Positions 1 to 8,411 of a stretch of 64,000 nt of DNA are shown piece by piece (positions within the stretch are counted from its first letter, which is position 1; each line of letters opens with the position of its first letter). Position numbers and translations under genes: made by a program. The DNA lies in the NCBI GenBank assembly GCA_022510725.1, contig JAFLSW010000005.1:1-64000 (forward strand), in the 5' to 3' direction. Below the pieces are notes generated by a model, which worked only from the letters and a program-made list of their open reading frames with translations, was not told where the DNA came from and did no database searches. The stretch is from Lachnospiraceae bacterium. Its GTDB lineage: Bacteria > Bacillota > Clostridia > Lachnospirales > Lachnospiraceae.

Positions 1-270
1 GGATGCCGGATAACGTCCGGTGGAGGTGACTCCAAGGCCAGTGCAACAGAAATAAACCGCCGGGATCTCCCGGTAAGGGTGGAAAGGCAGTGTAAGAGAC
101 TACCGCCCTCCCGGTAACGGGAGGGGCACCTGTAAACCCCATCCGAAGCAAGACCGAATAGAAAGCCATACGGCTGCCCGCCGTGCTTTCAGGTGGGTCG
201 CTAGAGACTGCTGGCAACAGCAGCCCCAGATAGATGAGCATCCAACGACATAACCCGGCTTATCGTTTCA
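1..270 (+). ncRNA. rnpB: RNase P RNA, bacterial type A, 5' end cut off by window
   Basis: This is the catalytic RNA of ribonuclease P, which matures the 5' ends of tRNA. The sequence shows the universally conserved blocks in order: acagaaataaaccgcc near 46-61, the ggtaagggtggaaagg and gtaagagactaccg segments near 72-107, gcaagaccgaatag near 149-162, and the 3' block agatagatga followed by an acccggctta-like tail near 227-261. The 5' strand of helix P1/P2 lies before the window, so only roughly the last two thirds is visible. The exact 3' end is judged from the conserved tail and may be a few bases off. A short T-run at about 274-281 could help termination before the next gene. Confidence 0.93.
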
Positions 271-305
271 CTCACTTTTTTGATAAATGGAAAGGAATTG
301 TTCTT

Positions 306-1751
306 ATGCTGTTCAATTCTATGGCATTTGCCATTTTTTTGCCTATCGTATTTTTTACATATTGGGCTTTGCCGCAAAAATACCGCTATATTGTATTGTT
401 TTTGGCCAGCTACTATTTCTATATGAGCTGGAATGCAAAATATGTGGTACTGATCTTATTTACCACGCTGGTATCCTATGCCGGCGCTCTTTTTATTGGA
501 GAATGTAAGACTGTAAAAGGGAAAAGGGCGGTAGTGGCAGCAGTGGTCTTTTTATGCCTGTCAGTTTTATTTTTCTTTAAATATTTTGATTTTGCCCAGA
601 ACACTTTGATCCGCATCTTACAATCTTTTGCCATTACCCTGCATCCTGTTACTTTGGCTTTGATGCTGCCGGTTGGTATTTCTTTTTATACCTTCCAGAC
701 CTTAAGCTATGTGGTGGATGTATATAAGGGAGAGGTAAAACCGGAATACAATTTCTTTCGGTATGCCGCTTTTGTATCTTTCTTTCCCCAATTGGTGGCA
801 GGACCCATTGAACGCGCGGCAAACCTGCTTCCCCAGATCGACTGTGAACACACTTTTACTTATGAAAAGGGTTCTTATGGTCTGAAGCTGATGGCATGGG
901 GATTTTTTAAGAAACTGGTCATTGCGGATAATCTGGCGGTATTTGTGGATGCGGTATTTGAGCAGCCTGCCGATTATCATGGTTTTGCCATGGTGCTGGG
1001 CATCCTGTTTTTTACATTCCAGATTTATTGCGATTTTTCCGGTTATTCCGATATTGCGGTGGGCACGGCAAAGCTTTTTGATATTGACCTGATGACCAAC
1101 TTTAAAAGCCCCTATTTTTCAACTTCTATCAGGGAATTTTGGCATAGATGGCATATTTCCCTTTCTACCTGGTTTAAAGATTATGTTTATATTCCTCTGG
1201 GAGGAAATAGGGTAAGTAAGGCCAGAAATATTTTCAATTTGATCGTCACCTTTACATTAAGCGGATTATGGCATGGCGCCGCCTTTACCTATGTGATCTG
1301 GGGCGGGCTCCATGGTGTAATGCAAAGCATGGAAAATTTGCTCTTTCCCAAAAAGAAGCCCTTTAAAAAAGAGGCGGCAGAACACGGCATATCCTGGTGG
1401 ATCAGGGTAGCAGTGGTATTTTGTCTGGTGGCAGGAGCATGGTGCTTTTTCCGTGCAGGTTCTGTTACGCAGGCATTATATGTCTTTTCTCATATGGCAG
1501 ACGGAATCCTGCATCCCCGTTCTTATATCTATGCAGGAGTGCATGCTTTTGATGTTGCTGCCATAAAACAGATGATCTTTCCGATCTGCCTGCTCTTGTG
1601 GTATGACTATGCTGCGCTAAAGAAAGATCCCCTGATCGCCATAGGAAAGCTGCCGTCTCCCATAAGACGAGCCGTATATTACGGTTTCTTATTGCTGGTG
1701 CTGTTATTAGCAAGCTTTAATTCCCAGGAATTTGTCTATTTCCAATTTTGA
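306..1751 (+). CDS. MBOAT family O-acyltransferase (AlgI/DltB-like)
   Basis: This is a membrane-bound O-acyltransferase of about 481 residues with many hydrophobic segments from start to end. Family hallmarks are visible: a VGISFYTFQTLSYVVDVY segment, FFPQLVAGPIERA, REFWHRWHISLSTWFKDYVYIPLGG, and the presumed catalytic histidine in LSGLWHGAAF. Such enzymes move acyl groups across the membrane onto polysaccharides or teichoic acids, usually with an SGNH partner, and one follows directly. An in-frame ATG at 234 lies inside the RNase P RNA and would add hydrophilic residues. The ATG at 306 follows a GGAAAGG ribosome site and puts a membrane segment at the N terminus, so it is preferred. The acceptor polymer cannot be told from sequence. 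Confidence 0.92.
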   Translation: MLFNSMAFAIFLPIVFFTYWALPQKYRYIVLFLASYYFYMSWNAKYVVLILFTTLVSYAGALFIGECKTVKGKRAVVAAVVFLCLSVLFFFKYFDFAQNTLIRILQSFAITLHPVTLALMLPVGISFYTFQTLSYVVDVYKGEVKPEYNFFRYAAFVSFFPQLVAGPIERAANLLPQIDCEHTFTYEKGSYGLKLMAWGFFKKLVIADNLAVFVDAVFEQPADYHGFAMVLGILFFTFQIYCDFSGYSDIAVGTAKLFDIDLMTNFKSPYFSTSIREFWHRWHISLSTWFKDYVYIPLGGNRVSKARNIFNLIVTFTLSGLWHGAAFTYVIWGGLHGVMQSMENLLFPKKKPFKKEAAEHGISWWIRVAVVFCLVAGAWCFFRAGSVTQALYVFSHMADGILHPRSYIYAGVHAFDVAAIKQMIFPICLLLWYDYAALKKDPLIAIGKLPSPIRRAVYYGFLLLVLLLASFNSQEFVYFQF

Positions 1752-1823
1752 GGAGGAGATAAGTTGAACATAGGCGCTTGCAGACAAAAGAGAAAAACTT
1801 TCCCAAAAGGAGTGTAAAAAACT

Positions 1824-2807
1824 GTGTGGTCGCAGATTAGAAAACTCATAGCAAAATTAATCATAACGGTCTTGCCTGTATACTTGTGCTTTACGATTTT
1901 TTGTACCATTTTTCCCATGTGGTATATGGATGGGGAATATGCCATGTACAGACAGCAAAAGGATTATGTAACAGAAAATCATGATGATAACAGGGTGATC
2001 ATCTTAGGGGATTCCCGTACCAAAGCGGGAATGATTCCCGAAGTGCTTTCAGGGGATTGTTATAATCTGGCTTTAGGCGGAACCACACCGATAGAGGGAT
2101 ATTATACGCTAAAGGAATATTTGGAAAATCACCCTGCGCCCCAGTGTGTATTCATTTCTTATGCGCCTATGCATTATATGGGAATAGACGCTCTTTGGAC
2201 AAGAAATATCTATTTTCATGTGATGAATGATGAAGATGCGGTGGAACTGTTTCAAATTGCCGCTTCAAGCCAGGAAAAAGAGCAGATATTGCCGGAGCAT
2301 TACTTCATAAACTATGCCATGTATCGGTTTTATCTGCCAAATAAATACGGAACAGCTGTGAAAAATGCGATATCTTCCGACAGGCTTGATGTAAACCGGG
2401 AAAAGTACGATCAGGTGACTTTAGCAAGAGGGCAAAATTATTTTGGATTGGCAAATGGCAGCTCCGATGTAAACGGTGAAGCCAAGGAGGTGGATTTTAT
2501 TCCTTCGGAAACAGTTACCCTTTACTTACAGAGGATTTTTGATCTTTGTAACGAAGAAGGAATTCGGGTGATCGTAGAACAGATGCCTATGAACGAAACC
2601 TCCCGCCTTATCTTAACGGAAGATTTTAAGACACACTTTCGTGTGTATATAAACAAATTAGCCGAGGATAATCCAACAGTTGAGATATCCGGTGAATTAT
2701 ACATGTATCCCAATGCTTATTTCGGGGATGCGGATCATCTAAACCCCGAAGGCGCATCTGCTTTCTGCCAATTTATGAAAGAACGCTATTATGATGTGTT
2801 CTATTAG
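1824..2807 (+). CDS. SGNH-hydrolase-like membrane-anchored partner of the MBOAT protein
   Basis: The product has 327 residues with one N-terminal membrane segment (about 9-29) and an extracytoplasmic domain. Block I of SGNH enzymes appears as ILGDSRTKAG near residue 62, with the serine nucleophile in GDS, and block V appears as GDADHLNPEG near residue 302, supplying Asp and His. This pattern resembles DltD/AlgJ-type proteins, which take an acyl group from an MBOAT protein and place it on a surface polymer. Location right after the MBOAT gene supports that pairing. The start is GTG, with AGGAG 11 bases upstream; no ATG precedes the membrane helix. The substrate is unknown. Confidence 0.8.
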   Translation: MWSQIRKLIAKLIITVLPVYLCFTIFCTIFPMWYMDGEYAMYRQQKDYVTENHDDNRVIILGDSRTKAGMIPEVLSGDCYNLALGGTTPIEGYYTLKEYLENHPAPQCVFISYAPMHYMGIDALWTRNIYFHVMNDEDAVELFQIAASSQEKEQILPEHYFINYAMYRFYLPNKYGTAVKNAISSDRLDVNREKYDQVTLARGQNYFGLANGSSDVNGEAKEVDFIPSETVTLYLQRIFDLCNEEGIRVIVEQMPMNETSRLILTEDFKTHFRVYINKLAEDNPTVEISGELYMYPNAYFGDADHLNPEGASAFCQFMKERYYDVFY

Positions 2808-2821
2808 AAGAAGGTAAGAGA

Positions 2822-3310
2822 ATGAAAGAAAAATTAACGACACTTTGCTATATTGAAAAGGATGACAGCTATCTGATGCTGCATCGGATCAGCAAGAAAC
2901 AGGATGTCAATAAAGGAAAATGGATCGGTGTAGGAGGACATTTTGAGACCGGAGAAAGTCCGGAAGAATGTCTTCTTAGAGAGGTAAAAGAAGAAACGGG
3001 TCTGACGCTTTATTCTTATCGATTCAGGGGGATCATAACTTTTGCTACGGATACGACGGAAACGGAGTATATGTGTCTCTATACGGCAGATGGTTTTACC
3101 GGAGAACTGACGGAATGTGATGAAGGAAGGCTGCAATGGATAAAGAAAGATGATATATGGGACCTGAACCTGTGGGAAGGGGATCGGATCTTTTTGAAAC
3201 TGCTCATGGAAGATGTCCCTTTTTTCTCTTTAAAGCTGACTTATGAAAAAGACCGGCTTAAGGAGGTAATGCTAAATGGAGATACTTTCTATACTGAGCT
3301 TTGTAAATAA
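2822..3310 (+). CDS. Nudix hydrolase, MutT/8-oxo-dGTPase type
   Basis: This is a 162-residue Nudix pyrophosphohydrolase. The Nudix box is intact around residues 40-62: it begins GHFETGES and ends REVKEETGL, matching GX5EX7REUXEEXGU, so metal binding and catalysis should work. The N terminus (LCYIEKDDSYLMLHR) and the GKWIGVGGH segment resemble Firmicutes MutT-like enzymes that clean oxidised nucleotides, but substrates of Nudix proteins are hard to call from sequence. It starts 14 bases after the SGNH gene with a usable GAAGGTAAG ribosome site, so co-transcription is likely. Its last 39 bases overlap the end of the convergent acyltransferase gene. Confidence 0.88.
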   Translation: MKEKLTTLCYIEKDDSYLMLHRISKKQDVNKGKWIGVGGHFETGESPEECLLREVKEETGLTLYSYRFRGIITFATDTTETEYMCLYTADGFTGELTECDEGRLQWIKKDDIWDLNLWEGDRIFLKLLMEDVPFFSLKLTYEKDRLKEVMLNGDTFYTELCK

Positions 3311-4372
3311 AGTATGGCAGAGATAAAATAAAAACTGACGGAGCAGATCAACGGCAGCGCAGACCAAAAAGACCATCAGGGCGCATAAGGGAATGTATAA
3401 GATCAGTCTGCGTGAAAAGGCATATTCGCCACTCTTTAACAATACCTGCCAAAGATAATAGTTCATTTGTCCGTCGTGCAGCAGATAAATGCCAAGGGTA
3501 GTGGATGCCAATCGGTTGATCAGTTTATTTGGCTGGATTTTGATCAGTCGGAATAATAAAAACAGGCTGATGCTTAAAGCGGCCATCGGCAGGGTATTGG
3601 GACGCCAAAAATAATTTCCTTCCATGATTCCTGCTTTTTCAAAGAAATGGGGGAAGCGCTCTATGATCAGGATCGCAGCCTCCAAAAAGCAAAACAGAAG
3701 AACACAGATGCAAAACCATTGTCTCTTTTTCGTCAATTTGACCGGAGGGTAAAGCCTGATATAGGCACCGATCATATAAACGATCATAAGCCAGATAAAG
3801 CGATTGTAATAAAGCAGAGTCTCTGTATCGTCTTTCAGCGCGCCGTAAAAGCTGGGGATAAGGCAGAAAAGGATGAGGCATAGGGTCATCAGATTTTGAA
3901 ACTCTTTTTGGGATAGTGACAGCAATAATTTATTGATATAGGGAGAAAACAAATAGAGCAGGATATAGGCAGTAATAAACCAATATTTATATTCCGTAAC
4001 AGGAAAAAAGTTGGTGAAAAAAGTGCGTTTATCCAGAACGAGACCGTTAAACTGCATGCTCAAAAAGACGCAGATCCAATTGTAAAATTGCACCTCCAGT
4101 ATCAGGGTCAATAGCTTTTTCCATTTAAAAGTCCCTTTGATCATGTGGTAGCCGGAGATCAGTATGAACAGGTTAACGCCCAGTTCGCCCAGCATATGAA
4201 AGGAGTAGACCACAAATTCGTTAAAGCAGAAATCAGGATAGGAAAATCCTCCTTCAAAGGAAAAGTGAAATGCGATAATACATAGAATGGCAATGATCCG
4301 CAGCAGTTCAAAATTGGAAGAGCGCATCATTTCATTATTTTTAGTTGTTGTTTTGTTCTTTTCTTTTGCCAT
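3272..4372 (-). CDS. Acyltransferase-3 family membrane protein
   Basis: The 366-residue protein has about ten hydrophobic segments and the start typical of acyltransferase-3 proteins: NFELLRIIAILCIIAFHFS, with the conserved R-x10-H pattern (R near 23, H near 35). Members such as OatA-like domains O-acetylate sugars of peptidoglycan or exopolysaccharides, taking the acyl group from inside the cell. There is no extra SGNH domain at the C terminus. It runs convergent to the Nudix gene and overlaps it by 39 bases. The ATG at 4372 follows an AGGATAGGG ribosome site. With the MBOAT pair it forms a small surface-modification cluster; its substrate is unknown. Confidence 0.88.
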   Translation of the reverse strand: MAKEKNKTTTKNNEMMRSSNFELLRIIAILCIIAFHFSFEGGFSYPDFCFNEFVVYSFHMLGELGVNLFILISGYHMIKGTFKWKKLLTLILEVQFYNWICVFLSMQFNGLVLDKRTFFTNFFPVTEYKYWFITAYILLYLFSPYINKLLLSLSQKEFQNLMTLCLILFCLIPSFYGALKDDTETLLYYNRFIWLMIVYMIGAYIRLYPPVKLTKKRQWFCICVLLFCFLEAAILIIERFPHFFEKAGIMEGNYFWRPNTLPMAALSISLFLLFRLIKIQPNKLINRLASTTLGIYLLHDGQMNYYLWQVLLKSGEYAFSRRLILYIPLCALMVFLVCAAVDLLRQFLFYLCHTLFTKLSIESISI

Positions 4373-4374
4373 GT

Positions 4375-4473
4375 TCCCTATCCTTTATATCACAAGCACA
4401 GCCTGTGATCGCCATTCGCCGCTCGCTTTGAACAGGCTTCGCCTGCTCCGGCTCGCTAACGCTCATTATATCA
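4375..4473 (-). promoter_or_regulatory. Extended -10 promoter and GC-rich leader of the acyltransferase gene
   Basis: On the minus strand TATAAT (4465-4470) is preceded by TG plus one base, an extended -10 element. The roughly 85-base leader that follows is markedly richer in G and C than its surroundings and contains small inverted repeats: CAGGC/GCCTG with a three-base loop, and TCACA/TGTGA near 4389-4407. It may be a structured leader or a fragment of a dispersed repeat. No riboswitch class was recognised. Confidence 0.45.
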
Positions 4474-4562
4474 TGAGTTTTACAGACTGATTGCAGATTC
4501 GCAAAATATCAGGTAAAGTATAATACGATTAGAAGAATTTGACAAGTGAGGATACGCACAGA

Positions 4563-5222
4563 ATGAAAGCGGTAGTATTTGATATGGACGGTGTTATATT
4601 TGACTCGGAACGATTGGTGATTTCCTGTTGGCAGAAGGTGGCGGAAAAGTACGGCATCCTTAAGATAGAAGATGCCTGCATGGAATGTCTGGGCATCAAT
4701 GCAAAGCTGACAAAAGAATTGTTTTGCCGACGCTACGGTGCAGACTTTCCCTATGATGAATACAAAAAAGAGATGTCCGCCCTTTTTCATGAGGAGGCTG
4801 CAGGAGGCAGACTGCCGGTAAAAGAAGGCGTATTTGAACTGTTGGAGTACTTAAAGAATAAGGGGATAAAAGTAGCATTGGCTTCTTCCACCAGAAGGGA
4901 AGTTGTGGTAAGAGAACTAAAGGATGGCGGCTTGCTGCCTTATTTTGATCAAGTCATCGCAGGAGATATGGTGGAAAAAAGCAAGCCGGAGCCGGATATT
5001 TTCTTAACTGCCTGTGGGAGTCTTGGCGTTAAGCCGGAAGATTCCTTTGCCATTGAAGATTCCTACAACGGCATCAGGGCGGCACACAGCGCCGGGATGA
5101 AGCCTATCATGGTGCCCGATCTCATTGGTCCCACGGCGGAAATAGAAGGACTTTGTTATAAAGTGATGGGATCTTTGTCGGAAGTGAAGGAATATTTTAT
5201 AAAAGATGAGATTTTTGCTTAA
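4563..5222 (+). CDS. HAD-superfamily hydrolase, beta-phosphoglucomutase-like
   Basis: This is a soluble phosphatase or phosphomutase of 219 residues. Motif I is FDMDGVIFDSE at residues 6-16 with the nucleophile Asp and the general acid Asp two residues on; motif II is LASSTRR; the motif III lysine is in EKSKPEPD; motif IV is AIEDSYNGIRAA. The helical cap between motifs I and II fits the subfamily of beta-phosphoglucomutase and related sugar-phosphate phosphatases. A TTG eight codons upstream is possible, but the ATG at 4563 matches the usual family start, MKAVVFDMDG. A TATAAT at 4519-4524 may be its promoter -10. The substrate is not predictable. Confidence 0.85.
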   Translation: MKAVVFDMDGVIFDSERLVISCWQKVAEKYGILKIEDACMECLGINAKLTKELFCRRYGADFPYDEYKKEMSALFHEEAAGGRLPVKEGVFELLEYLKNKGIKVALASSTRREVVVRELKDGGLLPYFDQVIAGDMVEKSKPEPDIFLTACGSLGVKPEDSFAIEDSYNGIRAAHSAGMKPIMVPDLIGPTAEIEGLCYKVMGSLSEVKEYFIKDEIFA

Positions 5223-5228
5223 ATTGGC

Positions 5229-5303
5229 TTACCTATTTTAGGAATTATATGATATAATAATTTCAAATCGCTTTATCACCCGGCAGCCGTCAAATGACTG
5301 CCG
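5229..5303 (+). promoter_or_regulatory. Probable promoter and leader hairpin of the propeller HD-GYP gene
   Basis: TTACCT (5229-5234) and TATAAT (5253-5258) are 18 bases apart and form a plausible SigA promoter. The leader then carries a perfect 6-bp inverted repeat, CGGCAG/CTGCCG, at about 5281-5301, some 12 bases before the AAAGGAG ribosome site. It was compared by eye with the c-di-GMP riboswitch consensus and does not match. Confidence 0.5.
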
Positions 5304-5322
5304 ACAGCGCAAAGGAGAAATT

Positions 5323-8300
5323 ATGCATCACAAAAAGTGCTCTTTACAAATTAAATGCCTGTTATTGGCAGTGCTCGTAATATGTGGCACGGTGCTTCCT
5401 AACACTACAGTATTGGCAACAGCACCATCTGATAGAGAAGCAATCACAGCACCACCTAATACAGAAACGATCACAGCGCCGCCTGATACAGAAGCGATCA
5501 CAGCGCCTGATAATGGTTCGGCAAAGGTGACTGATACCGATTCGGAGCAATGGGGATATTTTATGTATCTTTATGATAACAGCAATGGTCTTCCCACATC
5601 GGAAGCGAATGCTGTTGCACAGATGGGCATCGGATTTATCTGGATCGGCAGTTATGGCGGTTTGATACGCTATGATGGAAATGAATTTAAGCACTTTGAT
5701 GTGAGCACAGGCATTACCAGTGTCAATTGTTTGTATATGGATTCGAAAGAGCGTATGTGGATCGGCACCAATGATGCCGGTGTTGTGTTACGTCAAAATG
5801 CGGAATTTCATTTCTGGGGAAGAAATGAGGGATTGCTTTCCTTGTCTGTCCGTGCCATCTGCGAGGACGGAGCGGGAAATATCATCATTGCCACCACAGA
5901 AGGTATGGCATATATTAGCACTGATGATGAACTACATATCATAGAGGATTCCAGGATCAAAGATAAATATATTCGCTATTTGTCCGCAGATAAGGACGGA
6001 ACCATTTATGGCTGTACCATGGACAATTGCTTTTTTGCCATGGAAAATCTGGAGCTGACTTCATTTTATAATGGAGAAGAAATGGGGATGGGAGAAATAT
6101 TCTGCATTACTCCGGATCCGGATGAAAAAGGCAAGGTTTATATCGGTACGGGAGGTTCTGAAATCCTATGCGGAAATATAGAGGATGGTTTGAAGCGCAG
6201 AAAGAAACTTTCTGTAGCTCCTCAGGAGCAGATCAACGATATCCATATTGCTTCAGATCATAAAATATGGAGTGTTGCCAACAATGGATTGGGATACTTT
6301 GATGAAAAGGGAAAATATGTTGAAATGAAAAATTCCCCTATGAACAGCTCCATTACCTCGATCGTGGAAGACAGTGAAGGAAATCTGTGGTGTACCTCTT
6401 CCAGACAAGGTGTTATGAAGGTGGTAAAATCACCTTTTGTAGATATCACAGGTATTTCCGGTTTAGACCGTGTAGTGGTAAATACCACCTGCATTTATCA
6501 GAGGGACTTGTATATCGGAACCGATTCGGGACTTCAGCTGCTGGATCAGGAATACAATCCAAAAGAAAATGTTTTGACAGAAATGCTGGATGGAGTCAGG
6601 ATACGCAGTATCAAAGCGGATTCTTCCGGCAATCTTTGGATATGTACATATAGTACCACCACCGATTATGGACTGATCTGCTACCATGGAGACGGTACTT
6701 GTGAGATATTTAATGAGGAGTCGGGGATGGTTTCCAGTAAGATCCGGACAATGACGGAGTTATCGGATGGGACCATTGCCGTTGCCAGCAGCGGTGGTGT
6801 GAATCTGATCAAAGACGGCAAAGTTGTAAATACCTATAATGAAACTAATGGCATCGTCAATGCGGAAATATTGAGTATTACTGAGGGCGATAACGGAAGC
6901 ATCTATTTTGGCAGTGATGGCGGAGGACTCTACATCTTAAAAGATGGAGAACTGAGATGCCTGGGGATGAATGACGGATTGAAATCACAGGTTATCCTGC
7001 AGCTCCATAAAGATCCCAAAAGGGATATATACTGGATCATTACAAGTAATTCCATTGCCTATATGAAGGATGAGCAAATATATACCTTGTCAAATTTTCC
7101 TTACTCCAATAACTTTGACATGCAGTTTGACATGCATGGCGGCATCTGGATCTTAGGCGGCAACGGAATCTATTTTGTCAATGGCGATAATCTGCTTTCG
7201 AATGAAGAACTGGTATATTCCTTTTATGATACCCGCAACGGTTTGCCAAGTATTGCAACAGCTAACTCCAGGAATTATATCTCACCGGACGGAACCTTGT
7301 ATATTGCAGGTACATCAGGTGTCAGCAGCATCAACATCAATACAGCCAGGGAAGGTAAGAATGATGTGAAGCTGGTGGTTCCTTTTATTGAAATAGACGG
7401 AAAGGAAGTTTTTGTAAAGGAAGGCGAAACCATCTTCATTCCCTCCGACTGTAAGCGTCTTGCGGTTCATGGTTATGCCATGACATATGCCCATGACCCT
7501 CAGGTGAGCTACTATATGGAAGGCTTTGACGACAAACCCACTGTGGTTGCAAAACATGACATGCAGCCTATCAATTATACCCGGCCTCACAGCGGTGAGT
7601 ATGTTTTCCATATGTCGATCATTGATGTCATGACCGGAGAGGCTGTCAATTCCCTTGCCGTAAAGATTGTTGTGGAAAAGGCATTTTATGAGCAGATGTG
7701 GTTCTGGGTAGTTGTGATAGCAGTGATCACGCTGGTGATCTTATTGATCGTTCAGGTTTATGTCCGCCATAAAATGGAAAATCTGATTAAGAAAGAGAAG
7801 GAAGATCGGACCTTCATCAGAGAGATCATTCAGGTATTTGCCAAGAGCATTGACATAAAAGATGAATATACCAACGGACACTCTTTCCGTGTGGCGGAAT
7901 ACACCAAAATGATAGCAGAAAGGTCGGGATACAGCGAGGCGGAAGTTGAAAAATTCTATAATATCGGCGTGATGCACGATATAGGAAAAATTACCGTACC
8001 CGATGAAATTTTAAAGAAACAAGGAAAGCTTACAGATGAAGAGTTTGAGATCATGAAACAGCATGCTGCTAACGGTTACGAGATTTTGAAAGAGGTTCAG
8101 GTATTGCCGGAACTTGCTCTGGGTGCCGGATACCATCATGAGAGAATGGATGGCAGGGGATATCCTGCCGGAAAAACAGAAGATGAGATTCCGGATGTGG
8201 CACAGATCATTGCCGTAGCGGATACTTTTGATGCGATGCATTCCACAAGACCATACCGCAAGAAGATGAAGATGGAGGATATCGTAGCGGAACTGAAACG

Positions 8301-8382
8301 GGTGGCAGGAACCCAGCTGAATGCAAGATATGTACAGGTCTTGTTAGATATGATCGAAGAGGGAAAGTTTGACGAAGCTTAG
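5323..8382 (+). CDS. Membrane receptor: beta-propeller (Reg_prop), Y_Y_Y domain and HD-GYP output
   Basis: The product is a large 1,019-residue sensor. In order it has a signal sequence or anchor (about 11-33), a three-fold 9-residue repeat (37-63), an outside beta-propeller made of two-component-propeller repeats (about 70-700, with recurring GLWIG/NLWICT-like blades), a Y_Y_Y-like beta domain (about 720-785), a membrane helix (about 793-813) and a cytoplasmic HD-GYP domain (about 840-1015). The HD-GYP motifs are complete: HDIGK at 885, HAANGYEIL, and HHERMDGRGYP at 938. HD-GYP enzymes degrade cyclic di-GMP, so an outside ligand probably controls that activity. Reg_prop plus Y_Y_Y is best known from hybrid two-component sensors that detect polysaccharide fragments; here the kinase is replaced by HD-GYP. 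Confidence 0.9.
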   Translation: MHHKKCSLQIKCLLLAVLVICGTVLPNTTVLATAPSDREAITAPPNTETITAPPDTEAITAPDNGSAKVTDTDSEQWGYFMYLYDNSNGLPTSEANAVAQMGIGFIWIGSYGGLIRYDGNEFKHFDVSTGITSVNCLYMDSKERMWIGTNDAGVVLRQNAEFHFWGRNEGLLSLSVRAICEDGAGNIIIATTEGMAYISTDDELHIIEDSRIKDKYIRYLSADKDGTIYGCTMDNCFFAMENLELTSFYNGEEMGMGEIFCITPDPDEKGKVYIGTGGSEILCGNIEDGLKRRKKLSVAPQEQINDIHIASDHKIWSVANNGLGYFDEKGKYVEMKNSPMNSSITSIVEDSEGNLWCTSSRQGVMKVVKSPFVDITGISGLDRVVVNTTCIYQRDLYIGTDSGLQLLDQEYNPKENVLTEMLDGVRIRSIKADSSGNLWICTYSTTTDYGLICYHGDGTCEIFNEESGMVSSKIRTMTELSDGTIAVASSGGVNLIKDGKVVNTYNETNGIVNAEILSITEGDNGSIYFGSDGGGLYILKDGELRCLGMNDGLKSQVILQLHKDPKRDIYWIITSNSIAYMKDEQIYTLSNFPYSNNFDMQFDMHGGIWILGGNGIYFVNGDNLLSNEELVYSFYDTRNGLPSIATANSRNYISPDGTLYIAGTSGVSSININTAREGKNDVKLVVPFIEIDGKEVFVKEGETIFIPSDCKRLAVHGYAMTYAHDPQVSYYMEGFDDKPTVVAKHDMQPINYTRPHSGEYVFHMSIIDVMTGEAVNSLAVKIVVEKAFYEQMWFWVVVIAVITLVILLIVQVYVRHKMENLIKKEKEDRTFIREIIQVFAKSIDIKDEYTNGHSFRVAEYTKMIAERSGYSEAEVEKFYNIGVMHDIGKITVPDEILKKQGKLTDEEFEIMKQHAANGYEILKEVQVLPELALGAGYHHERMDGRGYPAGKTEDEIPDVAQIIAVADTFDAMHSTRPYRKKMKMEDIVAELKRVAGTQLNARYVQVLLDMIEEGKFDEA
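5431..5511 (+). repeat. Three tandem 27-bp repeats encoding a Thr/Pro-rich spacer
   Basis: Three consecutive 27-base units encode nine-residue repeats of the form (D/N)-(R/T)-E-(A/T)-I-T-A-P-P, just after the signal sequence of the propeller receptor. It looks like a flexible wall-spanning spacer, and its copy number could vary by slippage. Confidence 0.85.
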
Positions 8383-8411
8383 TCGTAATCACAGTGAGGG
8401 GACGATTACAT

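Noticed and set aside
234-305. Longer start for the MBOAT gene
   Set aside because: The extra 24 codons lie in the conserved 3' end of RNase P RNA; the ATG at 306 has a ribosome site and starts at a membrane helix.
5223-5322. c-di-GMP riboswitch before the propeller HD-GYP gene
   Set aside because: Only a simple 6-bp hairpin is present; the conserved GEMM core and tetraloop receptor are missing.
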